From NCBI GenBank assembly GCA_027490955.1, contig JAIXXB010000027.1:1-64000 (forward strand): a stretch of DNA of 64,000 nucleotides, read 5' to 3'. The notes below the pieces were generated by a model. It made no database searches and had not been told where the DNA came from. It saw only the letters and a list, made by a program, of their open reading frames with translations. How positions within the stretch are numbered: position 1 is the stretch's first letter; each line of letters starts with the position of its first letter. The DNA comes from Rhodobacter sp. GTDB taxonomy: Bacteria; Pseudomonadota; Alphaproteobacteria; Rhodobacterales; Rhodobacteraceae. A program made the translations under genes and the position numbers. This document shows, in pieces, positions 52,730 through 62,091 of this stretch.

Positions 52730-55700
52730 ATGCCAAAAAGAACCGATATCAAATCGATCATGATCATCGGCGCGGGCCCCATCATCATTGGTCAGGCCTG
52801 CGAGTTTGACTATTCAGGCGCACAGGCCTGCAAGGCGCTGCGCGAAGAAGGGTATCGGGTGATCCTTGTCAACTCGAACCCCGCCACGATTATGACCGAC
52901 CCCGCCCTAGCGGACGCCACCTATATCGAACCGATCACCCCCGAGGTTGTGGCCAAAATCATCGAAAAAGAGCGTCCCGATGCGCTGCTGCCGACAATGG
53001 GCGGGCAGACGGGGCTGAATACGGCGCTGGCGCTGGCGGATATGGGCGTGTTGGAGAAGTTTAAGGTCGAGCTGATTGGCGCCAAGCGCGAGGCCATTGA
53101 GATGGCCGAAGATCGCAAGCTGTTCCGCGAGGCGATGGATAGGATTGGGCTGGAAAACCCCAAAGCCACCATCATTGCAGCCCCCAAATTGGCATCGGGC
53201 AAATTTGACATTGCCGAAGGCGTGCGCGCGGCCCTTGCTGCGATTGAATATGTGGGCCTGCCCGCCATTATCCGCCCCGCCTTTACCCTTGGCGGCACGG
53301 GCGGCGGGGTTGCCTATAACCGCGATGATTACGAGGCGATTTGCCGTTCTGGCCTTGAAGCCAGCCCTGTTGCGCAAATCTTGGTCGACGAATCCCTGCT
53401 GGGCTGGAAAGAGTTTGAGATGGAGGTGGTGCGCGACACCGCCGATAACGCCATCATCATCTGCGCGATTGAAAACATCGACCCGATGGGCGTGCATACG
53501 GGCGATAGCATCACTGTGGCCCCTGCCCTGACGCTGACCGATAAGGAATACCAAATCATGCGCAATGGCAGCATTGCCGTGCTGCGCGAAATTGGCGTTG
53601 AAACGGGCGGGTCGAACGTTCAATGGGCGATCAACCCTGCCGATGGCCGCATGGTGGTGATCGAGATGAACCCGCGCGTCTCGCGCAGCTCGGCGCTGGC
53701 CAGTAAGGCCACGGGCTTTCCCATTGCGAAAGTCGCCGCGAAACTGGCGGTGGGATATACGCTGGACGAACTCGATAATGACATCACCAAGGTGACGCCC
53801 GCCAGCTTTGAACCCAGCATTGACTATGTCGTCACCAAAATCCCGCGCTTTGCCTTTGAAAAATTCCCAGGCTCGGAAAACAACCTGACCACGGCGATGA
53901 AATCGGTGGGCGAGGTGATGGCCATTGGCCGCACCATCCACGAATCGATGCAAAAAGCGCTGGCCAGCCTAGAGACGGGCCTGTCAGGGTTTGACGAAAT
54001 CACAATTTCTGGCGCGCCAGAGCGCAGCGCCATCACGGCGGCGCTGTCCAAGCAAACACCCGACCGCTTGCGCGTGATTGCGCAGGCCATGCGCCATGGG
54101 CTGTCTGATGACGAGATTAACCGCATCACATCTTTTGATCCGTGGTTCCTATCCCGCATCCGCGAGATTATCGAAACAGAAGAAAGCGTGCGCAAAGACG
54201 GACTGCCTGTGGATGCAGCAGGCCTGCGCGCGCTGAAGATGATGGGGTTTACCGATGCCCGCTTGGCCAAACTGACGGGCCGCGACGAAGGGCAAGTGCG
54301 CCGCGCCCGCCGCAACCTTGGCGTTGTGGCCGCCTTCAAACGCATCGACACCTGCGCCGCCGAATTCGAGGCCCAGACCCCCTATATGTATTCCACCTAT
54401 GAAGCCCCCGCGATGGGCGATGTGGAATGCGAAAGCCGCCCAACGGGTGCCAAAAAGGTTGTCATCCTTGGCGGTGGGCCCAACCGCATTGGGCAGGGGA
54501 TCGAGTTTGATTATTGCTGCTGCCATGCCTGCTATGCGCTGACGGATGCGGGCTATGAAACGATTATGGTCAACTGCAACCCCGAAACCGTGTCGACCGA
54601 TTATGACACGTCGGATCGGTTGTATTTTGAACCTTTGACCTTGGAACATGTGCTGGAAATCCTACGGGTCGAGCAGGAAAATGGCACGCTGCATGGGGTG
54701 ATCGTGCAGTTTGGCGGGCAAACTCCGCTCAAATTGGCCAATGCGCTGCATGCCGAAGGTATTCCCATTTTGGGCACCACCCCCGATGCCATCGACTTGG
54801 CCGAAGACCGCGAACGTTTCCAAGGCCTGCTGCATAAGCTGAACCTCAAGCAGCCCCACAATGGCACGGCGCGGTCGCGTGACGAGGCCTTTGCCGTGGC
54901 TTCAGATGTGGGCTATCCGCTGGTGATCCGCCCTAGTTTTGTTTTGGGCGGGCGCGCAATGGAGATAATCCGCGATGATGCGCAGCTAGAACGCTATATC
55001 ACCACCGCCGTGCAAGTGTCAGGTAACAGCCCCGTGCTGCTGGACAGTTATCTTTCGGGCGCGATCGAGGTGGATGTGGATGCGCTGTCGGATGGGACAA
55101 ATGTCCATGTCGCAGGGATCATGGAACATATCGAAGAGGCGGGCGTTCATTCGGGCGATTCTGCTTGCTGCCTGCCGCCCCATTCGCTGCCCGCCGCGAT
55201 TATTGACGAACTTAAGGTGCAAACCATCGCCATGGCCCGCGCACTGAATGTGGTGGGGCTGATGAATGTGCAGTTTGCCATCAAAGATGGCGAGATTTTC
55301 GTGCTGGAAGTCAACCCGCGCGCCAGCCGCACAGTGCCTTTTGTGGCAAAAGCCACCGACAGCGCGATTGCCGCCATTGCCGCGCGCCTAATGGCGGGCG
55401 AACCGATGGCCAACTTCCCGCTGCGCGCGCCCTATGCGGCGGGCGTTGGCCCAGATACTGTGCTGCCTTTAGCCGATGCCTTTACCCTAGCTGATCCCAT
55501 CACACCGTGGTTTTCGGTGAAAGAGGCAGTTTTGCCCTTTGCGCGCTTTCCTGGCGTTGACCCTGTTTTGGGGCCAGAAATGCGCTCGACAGGCGAGGTG
55601 ATGGGCTGGGATCGCAGCTTTGCCTTGGCCTTCCTAAAGGCGCAGATGGGGGCTGGCGTGACGTTGCCAGAAAGCGGCCGCGTGTTCGTATCAATTAAAG

Positions 55701-56059
55701 ATATGGACAAAACGCCCGCCTTCGCCACTGCCGCGCGCGATTTGGTGGCAATGGGGTTTGAACTGGTTGCCACTGAAGGCACAGCGAAATGGCTGAAATC
55801 AGAAGGGGTTGCCGCAACGCTGGTCAGCAAGGTTTACGAAGGCCGGCCCAATATCGTGGATCGGCTCAAGAACAACGACATCGCGCTGGTGATGAACACC
55901 ACCGAAGGGACGCAAGCCATCGCCGACAGCCGCGACATCCGCCGCGTGGCACTGATGGACAAGATCCCCTATTTCACCACCATAGCTGCCAGCATCGCCG
56001 CGGTCGCCGCGATGAAAGCGCGCGGCGAAGGCTATGGGGTCAGAACGCTGCAGGGGTAG
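52730..56059 (+). CDS. carB: Carbamoyl-phosphate synthase large subunit
   Basis: 1109 residues from ATG 52730; a 51-codon upstream extension is non-coding. Two homologous ATP-grasp halves: [67 protein letters not shown], and the second half [35 protein letters not shown] and [19 protein letters not shown]-terminal regulatory domain (about 960-1109) follows. Makes carbamoyl phosphate from glutamine, bicarbonate and ATP for pyrimidine and arginine synthesis. carA is not adjacent here. Confidence 0.97.
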   Translation: MPKRTDIKSIMIIGAGPIIIGQACEFDYSGAQACKALREEGYRVILVNSNPATIMTDPALADATYIEPITPEVVAKIIEKERPDALLPTMGGQTGLNTALALADMGVLEKFKVELIGAKREAIEMAEDRKLFREAMDRIGLENPKATIIAAPKLASGKFDIAEGVRAALAAIEYVGLPAIIRPAFTLGGTGGGVAYNRDDYEAICRSGLEASPVAQILVDESLLGWKEFEMEVVRDTADNAIIICAIENIDPMGVHTGDSITVAPALTLTDKEYQIMRNGSIAVLREIGVETGGSNVQWAINPADGRMVVIEMNPRVSRSSALASKATGFPIAKVAAKLAVGYTLDELDNDITKVTPASFEPSIDYVVTKIPRFAFEKFPGSENNLTTAMKSVGEVMAIGRTIHESMQKALASLETGLSGFDEITISGAPERSAITAALSKQTPDRLRVIAQAMRHGLSDDEINRITSFDPWFLSRIREIIETEESVRKDGLPVDAAGLRALKMMGFTDARLAKLTGRDEGQVRRARRNLGVVAAFKRIDTCAAEFEAQTPYMYSTYEAPAMGDVECESRPTGAKKVVILGGGPNRIGQGIEFDYCCCHACYALTDAGYETIMVNCNPETVSTDYDTSDRLYFEPLTLEHVLEILRVEQENGTLHGVIVQFGGQTPLKLANALHAEGIPILGTTPDAIDLAEDRERFQGLLHKLNLKQPHNGTARSRDEAFAVASDVGYPLVIRPSFVLGGRAMEIIRDDAQLERYITTAVQVSGNSPVLLDSYLSGAIEVDVDALSDGTNVHVAGIMEHIEEAGVHSGDSACCLPPHSLPAAIIDELKVQTIAMARALNVVGLMNVQFAIKDGEIFVLEVNPRASRTVPFVAKATDSAIAAIAARLMAGEPMANFPLRAPYAAGVGPDTVLPLADAFTLADPITPWFSVKEAVLPFARFPGVDPVLGPEMRSTGEVMGWDRSFALAFLKAQMGAGVTLPESGRVFVSIKDMDKTPAFATAARDLVAMGFELVATEGTAKWLKSEGVAATLVSKVYEGRPNIVDRLKNNDIALVMNTTEGTQAIADSRDIRRVALMDKIPYFTTIAASIAAVAAMKARGEGYGVRTLQG

Positions 56060-56381
56060 GGCTGGATGCGCAGCATTTGCGCGAACTGCCTTGCGCAAGG
56101 GTTATTTTGGAAGACTTAAGTTATTTGTTTGCGCTGGCTTGATGGGCTCGATTGGTTGCGCATTTTGAGATGGGTCCAGAGACGGAAACAACGCGCTGAC
56201 TTCAAAGCTTGTAAACCTTCGCCACGCTGCGCCTTAATCAAGACGGTGCCACAGGTTTACGTTTCGCTGACGGTTTAAGACCGCCCGCATAAGCGCCGCT
56301 AAAGTGAACAAAAAAAGGGCGCCGCTTTCAGCGACGCCCCTTTTTCCAAATGCATCATTTTCTGCTACAGTACCAAATACC
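56060..56381. other. 322-bp region between convergent carB and O-antigen gene
   Basis: No convincing gene. Moderately AT-rich, like the following O-antigen ligase-like gene. It holds a strong terminator at 56305-56345 for that gene. A minus-strand open stretch (56234-56425) mainly overlaps the gene's end and has no recognisable protein. Confidence 0.55.
56305..56345 (-). terminator. Intrinsic terminator of the O-antigen ligase-like gene
   Basis: On the minus strand a stem of AGGGGCGTCGCTG with CAGCGGCGCCCTTTTTTT follows the stop at 56382 by about 40 bases. The T-run indicates an intrinsic terminator; AAAAAGGGG on the opposite side makes it act on carB too. Confidence 0.85.
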
Positions 56382-57731
56382 TTATTCGCCAGAAGGTATT
56401 TGAGAGGACTTAGGCTTAAACACAAAAATCCACCTTCCGTTCTTTACCCCTATCGTGTGCAAAACAACGATGAGTGTAACCAAAAACTCGGAAAATGTTC
56501 CACTTCCTGCTAGGCTGGAGAGAGTCAGAGATCCAGCAGCCCAAGGCATCATGAACATAAATCCCAAGTATTTGTCTGTAGATATCAGAAACAAAGTAGA
56601 GCAGAACAAGAAAGCGGAAAGCAATCCCAAAATGCCTCCTGAAACCGCCCAACTTAAGTACTGATTGTGGGAGTTTGGAAAATGGTTGTCCGTCACAAAA
56701 AAATTCACCGCATTGGTCTCATTTGCGGCACCAGTACCAAACCAAGGATTTTCCACAAAAGATTTCATGGCACCACGCCAAAGTATTGCCCTATAGGCAG
56801 ACGAGGCATCGGCCGATTCGGCAGGCTTCGAAATAACCTGTTCAATTCCAGTTTCGGGCTGTTTCTCTAGCCCCCCAATTGCGGGTTCAGTATCTTCAGG
56901 TGCGGCATTTTCGACCCCATTCGGCGCTAAGTTTTCGCCCCTTGGCATCATGTCCGAAATGAGTTGCATACTGTTCGCCACACGCGCGAAGAAATTACAA
57001 CCCGACGCAGTGTCCACAAAGACCGATAGCGAAAAACTCGCAACGACGGCTAGCGAGAGTTTCACGGCAGCCGCGTAGAACCGTTTGACGATGAAGTACA
57101 GGCCCAAGCAACCCACCACCATAAACACAGTATAAAAAGACATGCGCGCGCCCATGAACGGGCCAGCGAGCAAAAACATAAGGCCAATCAACGCTGCGGC
57201 CAGCCATCCAAATTGGCCCCGTTTGGTCAAGACTGCTGTGCAGATGCTTGCCAAAGCAACGAACTGGATTGCGCCCCGCAGGACGTTGTACTGAAATGCA
57301 GGCGCTCGGCAGGCGCGGCCGTTCCACTGCGTGTAGTAATCATACGCAATCAATCCCGCACAAATGAACAAACCAAATATTATGCCTGACACAGCGCTGC
57401 TGGATGATATCTCGAAATCGTCCAAAAAGAAATAAATTATGGGCACAGCAAAAAACAGCAAAATGTAATAGGACTGAATATCAACTGCAAATAGCTCGCC
57501 AGCATGCCATGCAACCAAAATGAACTGGATGACCAGATATTGAAGAATTGGAATAGGATATTTCAAAGATAGCCTATCTCGTTTTTGCCAAAGATATAGC
57601 AACGAGATAAGCAGCAGGGATATCGACGGCAGGCCCTTTGTGGCGGGAATCATTCCAACCGCAGCACCAACAGCAAATGAGACCCATGTCTTATCTTCAG
57701 GGAAAAAGCGGCGATCAATGCTTAATTGCAA
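56382..57731 (-). CDS. O-antigen ligase/polymerase-like membrane protein (Wzy_C family)
   Basis: 449 residues with about ten membrane helices and a periplasmic loop near residues 240-315. WFGTGAANE and ITDNHFPNSHNQYLSWAVSGG, with the conserved His of O-antigen ligases, indicate the Wzy_C/RfaL fold, which joins O-antigen or other glycan to lipid carriers. The sequence is clearly AT-richer than the neighbours and codon use differs, so it was probably acquired. It has its own terminator and marks the border of the photosynthesis gene cluster. Confidence 0.82.
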   Translation of the reverse strand: MQLSIDRRFFPEDKTWVSFAVGAAVGMIPATKGLPSISLLLISLLYLWQKRDRLSLKYPIPILQYLVIQFILVAWHAGELFAVDIQSYYILLFFAVPIIYFFLDDFEISSSSAVSGIIFGLFICAGLIAYDYYTQWNGRACRAPAFQYNVLRGAIQFVALASICTAVLTKRGQFGWLAAALIGLMFLLAGPFMGARMSFYTVFMVVGCLGLYFIVKRFYAAAVKLSLAVVASFSLSVFVDTASGCNFFARVANSMQLISDMMPRGENLAPNGVENAAPEDTEPAIGGLEKQPETGIEQVISKPAESADASSAYRAILWRGAMKSFVENPWFGTGAANETNAVNFFVTDNHFPNSHNQYLSWAVSGGILGLLSAFLFCSTLFLISTDKYLGFMFMMPWAAGSLTLSSLAGSGTFSEFLVTLIVVLHTIGVKNGRWIFVFKPKSSQIPSGE

Positions 57732-57909
57732 AATATATCCTTTCGAATGCCCAATACAGCAGGCTTATCCCTCGCCCTTGTCTGCGTCAAGGTTGGGTCA
57801 GTTTTGATTTCATGCCCGTTTCATGCGCATATCGCCCGATGCACAAAGGTGCGACCAGGGCCCATGCCCCGCAAGACGGCGGGCCCCATGCTTTGCCGAA
57901 ACCGCGCCC

Positions 57910-58488
57910 TTACGCTGCGCTTTGGGGGCTTGGGCGGAGGGCGATTTCGCCCCAGCCTTGGGCCAAGTATATCTGCAGCCACGGCGTATAGTCTTGCGGC
58001 GCGGCCGCAATGCGGGCGGCGAGGTCTGGCAGTGTGACCCATTCCACCGCCATCACTTCGGCGGGGTTAAAGGGCACGGCAGCGGTGGGGGGCAGATGGC
58101 CGACAAAAATATCAACCACTTCGTGTTCGGTCAGCGCGCCGCCCACGTCGGCACGATATTCTTGGCCGCCTGCGCGGACCAAGGGCAGCGCCAGCAGCCC
58201 CAATTCTTGTCCCACGCGGCGCGTTGCGGCGCTATGCGCATCTTCGCCCCAATGGGGATGGGTGCAGCAGGCATTTGCCCACATTTTGGGCGTATGATAT
58301 TTGCCCGCAGCGCGCCGCTGGATCAGGGTGCGGCCACTGCCATCATCGGCCATGATAAAAACCGAAATCGCAGGGTGGCGCAGGCCGCGCTGGTGCACCT
58401 CTAGCTTGCCCAAGGGTTGCAGCACCCCGTCCAAATAGGCGGGGATCAGATCATCTTGGCCCCGATCCATCGCGCGCATGTCAGACAT
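57910..58488 (-). CDS. idi: Isopentenyl-diphosphate delta-isomerase, type I
   Basis: 192 residues. Motifs: LRHPAISVFIMADDG, the active-site cysteine segment WANACCTHPHWGED and a Nudix-like block around LGLLALPLVRAGGQEYR, plus EHEVVDIFVGH. Interconverts IPP and DMAPP and so supplies geranylgeranyl and farnesyl precursors for bacteriochlorophyll and carotenoids. Start overlaps the bchP stop by 8 bases, so it ends the bchG-bchP operon, as in Rhodobacter capsulatus. Confidence 0.93.
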   Translation of the reverse strand: MSDMRAMDRGQDDLIPAYLDGVLQPLGKLEVHQRGLRHPAISVFIMADDGSGRTLIQRRAAGKYHTPKMWANACCTHPHWGEDAHSAATRRVGQELGLLALPLVRAGGQEYRADVGGALTEHEVVDIFVGHLPPTAAVPFNPAEVMAVEWVTLPDLAARIAAAPQDYTPWLQIYLAQGWGEIALRPSPQSAA

Positions 58489-59671
58489 AGGCAGGCTTTA
58501 CCAAGCCCGTCAGATGCAGCATATTTTTCAGCCCAATCTTCAAATGCGCCAGCGGTTTGGAAAACTTCATTTCTTTGTTCATATAGGCCTCAAAAGTCAG
58601 GCGCTGCACGTCCAGATCGTGGCACAGGGACACAAACCGCTCGCGTCGATCATCGTTTTTGTAATAGGCGTCCTGCATTTGGCGCAAGACGCGGAATACG
58701 GTTTTATGATCGCGCATGAACATCTTGCGCGCAAGCGCCAGATCACGCCCGCGCCCCGAAGCCAGCGCGGCTTGCGCCGCTGTGGCGGCCACGCGCCCGC
58801 CGACCATAGCGTAGTAAATCCCTTCACCAGAGGAGGGCGCGACCACACCTGCCGCATCGCCCGCCAGCACCACATCGCGCCCATTGTCCCACACATCCAA
58901 GGGGCGCAGCGGAATGGGCGCGCCTTCGCGGCGCAGGGTTTCGCACTCTGCAAGGCCCGATGATTGGCGCAGCGCCGCGGTTGCGGCCTTCAAATCCACC
59001 CCATCAATCCCCGTGCCCATACCAATACTGGCATGTTTGCCATGGGGGAAAATCCAGCCATAAAAATCTGGGCTGATGCGCCCGTCATAGATCACATCGC
59101 AGCGGGTTGGGTCATAGTCGGCATTGGCGGCGGCTTTTGCCAAGGGGGCCTTGACGATTTCGTGGTAGGCGATCACGTAAGGAATCTCGCCCCCGCCCTT
59201 TACTTCGGTTTTTGCCACATTCGAGCGCGCACCATCGGCGCCGATAATCAGGCGCGTCAAAAGGCGGCCCTCGGCGCCGCTGGCCTTGTCGCGGTAGATC
59301 ACTTCGGTGCCCGCCGCGCTGCGTTCAATGCGCAGATAGGTGCCCGTGATGCGCTGCGCGCCCTGCCCCACGGCACGCAGGCGCAAAAATTCGTCAAAAT
59401 CTTCGCGGTCGACCATGCCCACGAAGCCGCCTTCGATGGCGATGTCGACGTGCCGCCCGCTGGGCGAGACCATGCGCGCCGTGTTGATGCGCGCCACGAT
59501 CTGGCCAGATGGAATATTGAAATCGGCAATCAAACGGGGGGGTATTGCCCCGCCACAAGGTTTGATGCGCCCGTCCCGATCCAGCATTGCAACCTTTTTG
59601 CCCGCGCGGGCCAAATCCATGGCCGCTGTTGCACCCGAAGGGCCACCGCCCACCACCACGACATCATACAT
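58481..59671 (-). CDS. bchP: Geranylgeranyl bacteriochlorophyll reductase
   Basis: 396 residues. FAD-binding Rossmann fold at the N-terminus (MYDVVVVGGGPSGATAAMDLARAG), IIGADGARSNVAK, YYAMVGGRVAATAAQ-type segment, and DRRERFVSLCHDLDVQRLTFEAYMNKEM at the C-terminus, all typical of the ChlP/BchP family. Reduces three double bonds of the geranylgeranyl tail, producing phytylated bacteriochlorophyll a, with NADPH. Three bases downstream of the PucC-like gene. Confidence 0.95.
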   Translation of the reverse strand: MYDVVVVGGGPSGATAAMDLARAGKKVAMLDRDGRIKPCGGAIPPRLIADFNIPSGQIVARINTARMVSPSGRHVDIAIEGGFVGMVDREDFDEFLRLRAVGQGAQRITGTYLRIERSAAGTEVIYRDKASGAEGRLLTRLIIGADGARSNVAKTEVKGGGEIPYVIAYHEIVKAPLAKAAANADYDPTRCDVIYDGRISPDFYGWIFPHGKHASIGMGTGIDGVDLKAATAALRQSSGLAECETLRREGAPIPLRPLDVWDNGRDVVLAGDAAGVVAPSSGEGIYYAMVGGRVAATAAQAALASGRGRDLALARKMFMRDHKTVFRVLRQMQDAYYKNDDRRERFVSLCHDLDVQRLTFEAYMNKEMKFSKPLAHLKIGLKNMLHLTGLVKPAYV

Positions 59672-59674
59672 CGC

Positions 59675-60991
59675 CTATTCCCCCGCCATCAGTTGACCCG
59701 TGCCAATATCTTCTGTCCGCGCCCGCCTATTGGACACAATGCGCGCGGCCATGATCGTGGCCAAAAGAAACAGACCTGCCTCGAACAAAAACACCGCGCC
59801 AAAGGCCGATGGTGTAGGCATGACAGCGCGCGCCGCATCGGCCGCCGCTGCGCCAAACAAGCCGCCTGCCCCTGCCGCCATAGCTTGGGACGCGCCCCAC
59901 AGTCCCATGCGGGTGCCTTCGCGTTCGGATCGTCCCTCGCCTGCCAGTGCCATCATCGCGCCAATTGCAGATACGGCAAAAATGCCGTTGAACAGGCCCA
60001 GACCCATCACTGTAGGGGTCAGCGCTGCCGCCCCCCAAGGCGCATGGGCAGCCAGCGCCAGCACCACCAGCGCCACCGCCGAGCCCAAACATCCCGCCAT
60101 CACCCACGCGCGCAAACTGCCCACGCGCAGGCCCGTTGCAGCGATACCCACCAGCAACATGCCCACAAACACCCCACCATTTTGCGCACCCGAAAGCTGT
60201 GTCGTCTGGCCAGGTGTCAGGCCAAAAACAAGGCCTGCATAAGGCTCGAGGATCAGTTCCTGCATAAAATAGGCAACCATCGAGACAAAGACGAATAGGG
60301 TAAAGGCGCGGGCGCGCGGCTCTGCCCAAATCTCGCGCATGCCTTGCAGATAGGGCATGGGCGCGGTGTCAGGGCGCTGCACGCCGCCCACCCGCGCCTC
60401 GATTCCCCAGATGGCAATCAGTGTCACGGCTACGGCCAAAACGGCCACTCCAGCGACTGTTTCCAGCAAGATAGCTGGCGAATAGGGCTCGATCATCTGG
60501 CCCACCAGTGTGGCGGTCAGCGCGATGCCAAAAATCATCATCAGCCATGTGATTGTCGCCGCTGCCGCGCGGCGATGCGGGGCGGTGGATGTGGCCAGCA
60601 GTGCCAGCAGCGACGTGCCTGATGCCCCCACGCCAACCCCAATCAACGCATAGGCAAGGATAGAAACCGCAAGGCCCGTAGCAAAACTGCCCTCCATCAC
60701 CACCATGCCCAAGGCCGCCAAAAATGACCCCAGCGCCAGCACTGACATGCCAGCCACTATAAAACGGGTGCGATTGCCGCCCGTGTCCGATTTATAGCCC
60801 CAATTGGGGCGCGTGATTTGGATTGCGTAATGCAGGCCCACCAGCAGGCCCGGCAGCACGGCAGGCAATGCCAGTTCAATCACCATCAACCGATTTAAAG
60901 TAGAGGTTGTGATCACCACCAACCCGCCAAGGCACAATTGCACCAGCCCAAGCCGAACGATGGACAGCCAAGACAAAGTTTTGCTTGGCAT
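59675..60991 (-). CDS. PucC-family MFS protein (Bch2/LhaA-like)
   Basis: 438 residues from ATG 60991, whose first base is the last of the bchG stop (TGATG); a GTG one codon earlier is possible. Twelve membrane helices of the PucC group: ALPGLLVGLHYAIQITRPNWGYKSDTGGNRTRFI is diagnostic for PucC/LhaA/Bch2 proteins, thought to help light-harvesting or pigment assembly. Position between bchG and bchP is that of ORF428 in R. capsulatus, whose function is not settled. Confidence 0.92.
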   Translation of the reverse strand: MPSKTLSWLSIVRLGLVQLCLGGLVVITTSTLNRLMVIELALPAVLPGLLVGLHYAIQITRPNWGYKSDTGGNRTRFIVAGMSVLALGSFLAALGMVVMEGSFATGLAVSILAYALIGVGVGASGTSLLALLATSTAPHRRAAAATITWLMMIFGIALTATLVGQMIEPYSPAILLETVAGVAVLAVAVTLIAIWGIEARVGGVQRPDTAPMPYLQGMREIWAEPRARAFTLFVFVSMVAYFMQELILEPYAGLVFGLTPGQTTQLSGAQNGGVFVGMLLVGIAATGLRVGSLRAWVMAGCLGSAVALVVLALAAHAPWGAAALTPTVMGLGLFNGIFAVSAIGAMMALAGEGRSEREGTRMGLWGASQAMAAGAGGLFGAAAADAARAVMPTPSAFGAVFLFEAGLFLLATIMAARIVSNRRARTEDIGTGQLMAGE

Positions 60992-61908
60992 CACAGCCCC
61001 CCCACATTGCGCAGGGCAAAGGCCGCAATCATCATGCCCGTGACATACATCGACACGCCAACGGCATTATACCAAGGCGCGCGGCCCTTTGGATCGCGCA
61101 GCAAAACGCGCATGGCGAAAATCTGTGAAATGGTAAGCGTGGTGATTGCAATTGAATAAAACGGCTGATCCCACAGCAGCAAAAGCCCCGCTACCCCAAG
61201 TTGCGCCAAGGCCATCACCGCAGCGGCCAGTTTTGCCGCGCGCTTTGGCCCCAAAACCACGGGCAAAGACCGCACGCCATGCAGGCGGTCACCCTCTAAC
61301 GCCTTAAAATCATTCAATGTCATGATGCCAAAGGCACCAAGCGCATAGAGCGTGGCCACTGCCGCAACGGGCAAGCTGGGCGCGCCTTGGGCCACCACCA
61401 CAACGCCCGTGATCCATGGCAGGCCTTCATAAGACAGCCCAACCAGCAGCGGCCCCCACCAACCCGACCTTTTCAGGCGGATCGGCTCGACCGAATAGGC
61501 CCATGCGGCAAGCACACCCACAACAGTTGCGCCAAAGCCCCATGGCCCCAGCAGCATCCCGACAAGCAGAGACAACACAGTCATCCCCAGCGCGATGTAC
61601 AGGCCCCAGCGCCCAGGTATACGGCCCGAAGGAATGGGCCGATTGGGTTCATTCACCGCATCGACAAACCTGTCGCACCAATCATTCGCCGCCTGAGACA
61701 TGCCGCACACCAGCGGCCCCGCCAGCACAGCTCCCAGCAGCGCAAGGCCCATCACATCGGTCAGCGGCACACCCACAGACACAACCCCGCACAGATAGGC
61801 CCACATTGGTGGAAACCATGTGACGGGTTTGATCAAGGTCAGCGCCGCCCACCAATCTGGCCCTGCCGACCTTTGCACATGAGGTTGCTCTGAGGTGGTC
61901 ATAGACAT
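60991..61908 (-). CDS. bchG: Bacteriochlorophyll synthase
   Basis: 305 residues from ATG 61908 (ATG 61902 is an alternative). Nine membrane helices of a UbiA prenyltransferase. NDWCDRFVDAVNEPNRPIPS (from Asn75) carries the NDxxDxxxDxxxEPxRPIPSG pattern of chlorophyll synthases. Attaches geranylgeranyl or phytyl diphosphate to bacteriochlorophyllide a. First gene of the bchG-(pucC-like)-bchP-idi operon, with a PpsR-type site upstream. Confidence 0.95.
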   Translation of the reverse strand: MSMTTSEQPHVQRSAGPDWWAALTLIKPVTWFPPMWAYLCGVVSVGVPLTDVMGLALLGAVLAGPLVCGMSQAANDWCDRFVDAVNEPNRPIPSGRIPGRWGLYIALGMTVLSLLVGMLLGPWGFGATVVGVLAAWAYSVEPIRLKRSGWWGPLLVGLSYEGLPWITGVVVVAQGAPSLPVAAVATLYALGAFGIMTLNDFKALEGDRLHGVRSLPVVLGPKRAAKLAAAVMALAQLGVAGLLLLWDQPFYSIAITTLTISQIFAMRVLLRDPKGRAPWYNAVGVSMYVTGMMIAAFALRNVGGL

Positions 61909-61910
61909 GC

Positions 61911-61961
61911 TGTAAATCCGTGCTGACGACAATGGGTAACAACTGTCAACTAAACATGACA
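61911..61961. promoter_or_regulatory. PpsR-type operator region upstream of bchG
   Basis: TGT-N12-ACA matches exactly at 61944-61961 (TGTCAACTAAACATGACA). A near match (TGT-N12-ACG) lies at 61911-61928. The consensus TGT-N12-ACA is that of PpsR/CrtJ, which often binds two neighbouring sites. Both lie 3 to 53 bases before the bchG start, so PpsR could repress bchG aerobically. The spacing between the sites (15 bases) differs from the usual 7-8. Confidence 0.65.
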
Positions 61962-62043
61962 TATACCCTGCTGGCAAGCACGGAATCGCATTCGCAGGTT
62001 GACAGTGTCAGATTCTTGCCAAGGTCAAAGCCCCACAATGCAA

Positions 62044-62075
62044 AACGCCGCGCAGCTGGCGCGGCGCATTCCTTT
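62044..62075 (-). terminator. Intrinsic terminator after ppsR
   Basis: On the minus strand GCCGCGC, loop CAGCT, GCGCGGC, then GTTTTGC lies about 20 bases beyond the ppsR stop. Separates ppsR from the bchG operon. Confidence 0.7.
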
Positions 62076-62091
62076 TGCGGCAGCAAGGGCG

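Noticed and set aside
58964-60298. 444-residue plus-strand open frame opposite bchP and the PucC-like gene
   Set aside because: Antisense to two well-identified genes; His/Arg/Gln-rich sequence with no domain.
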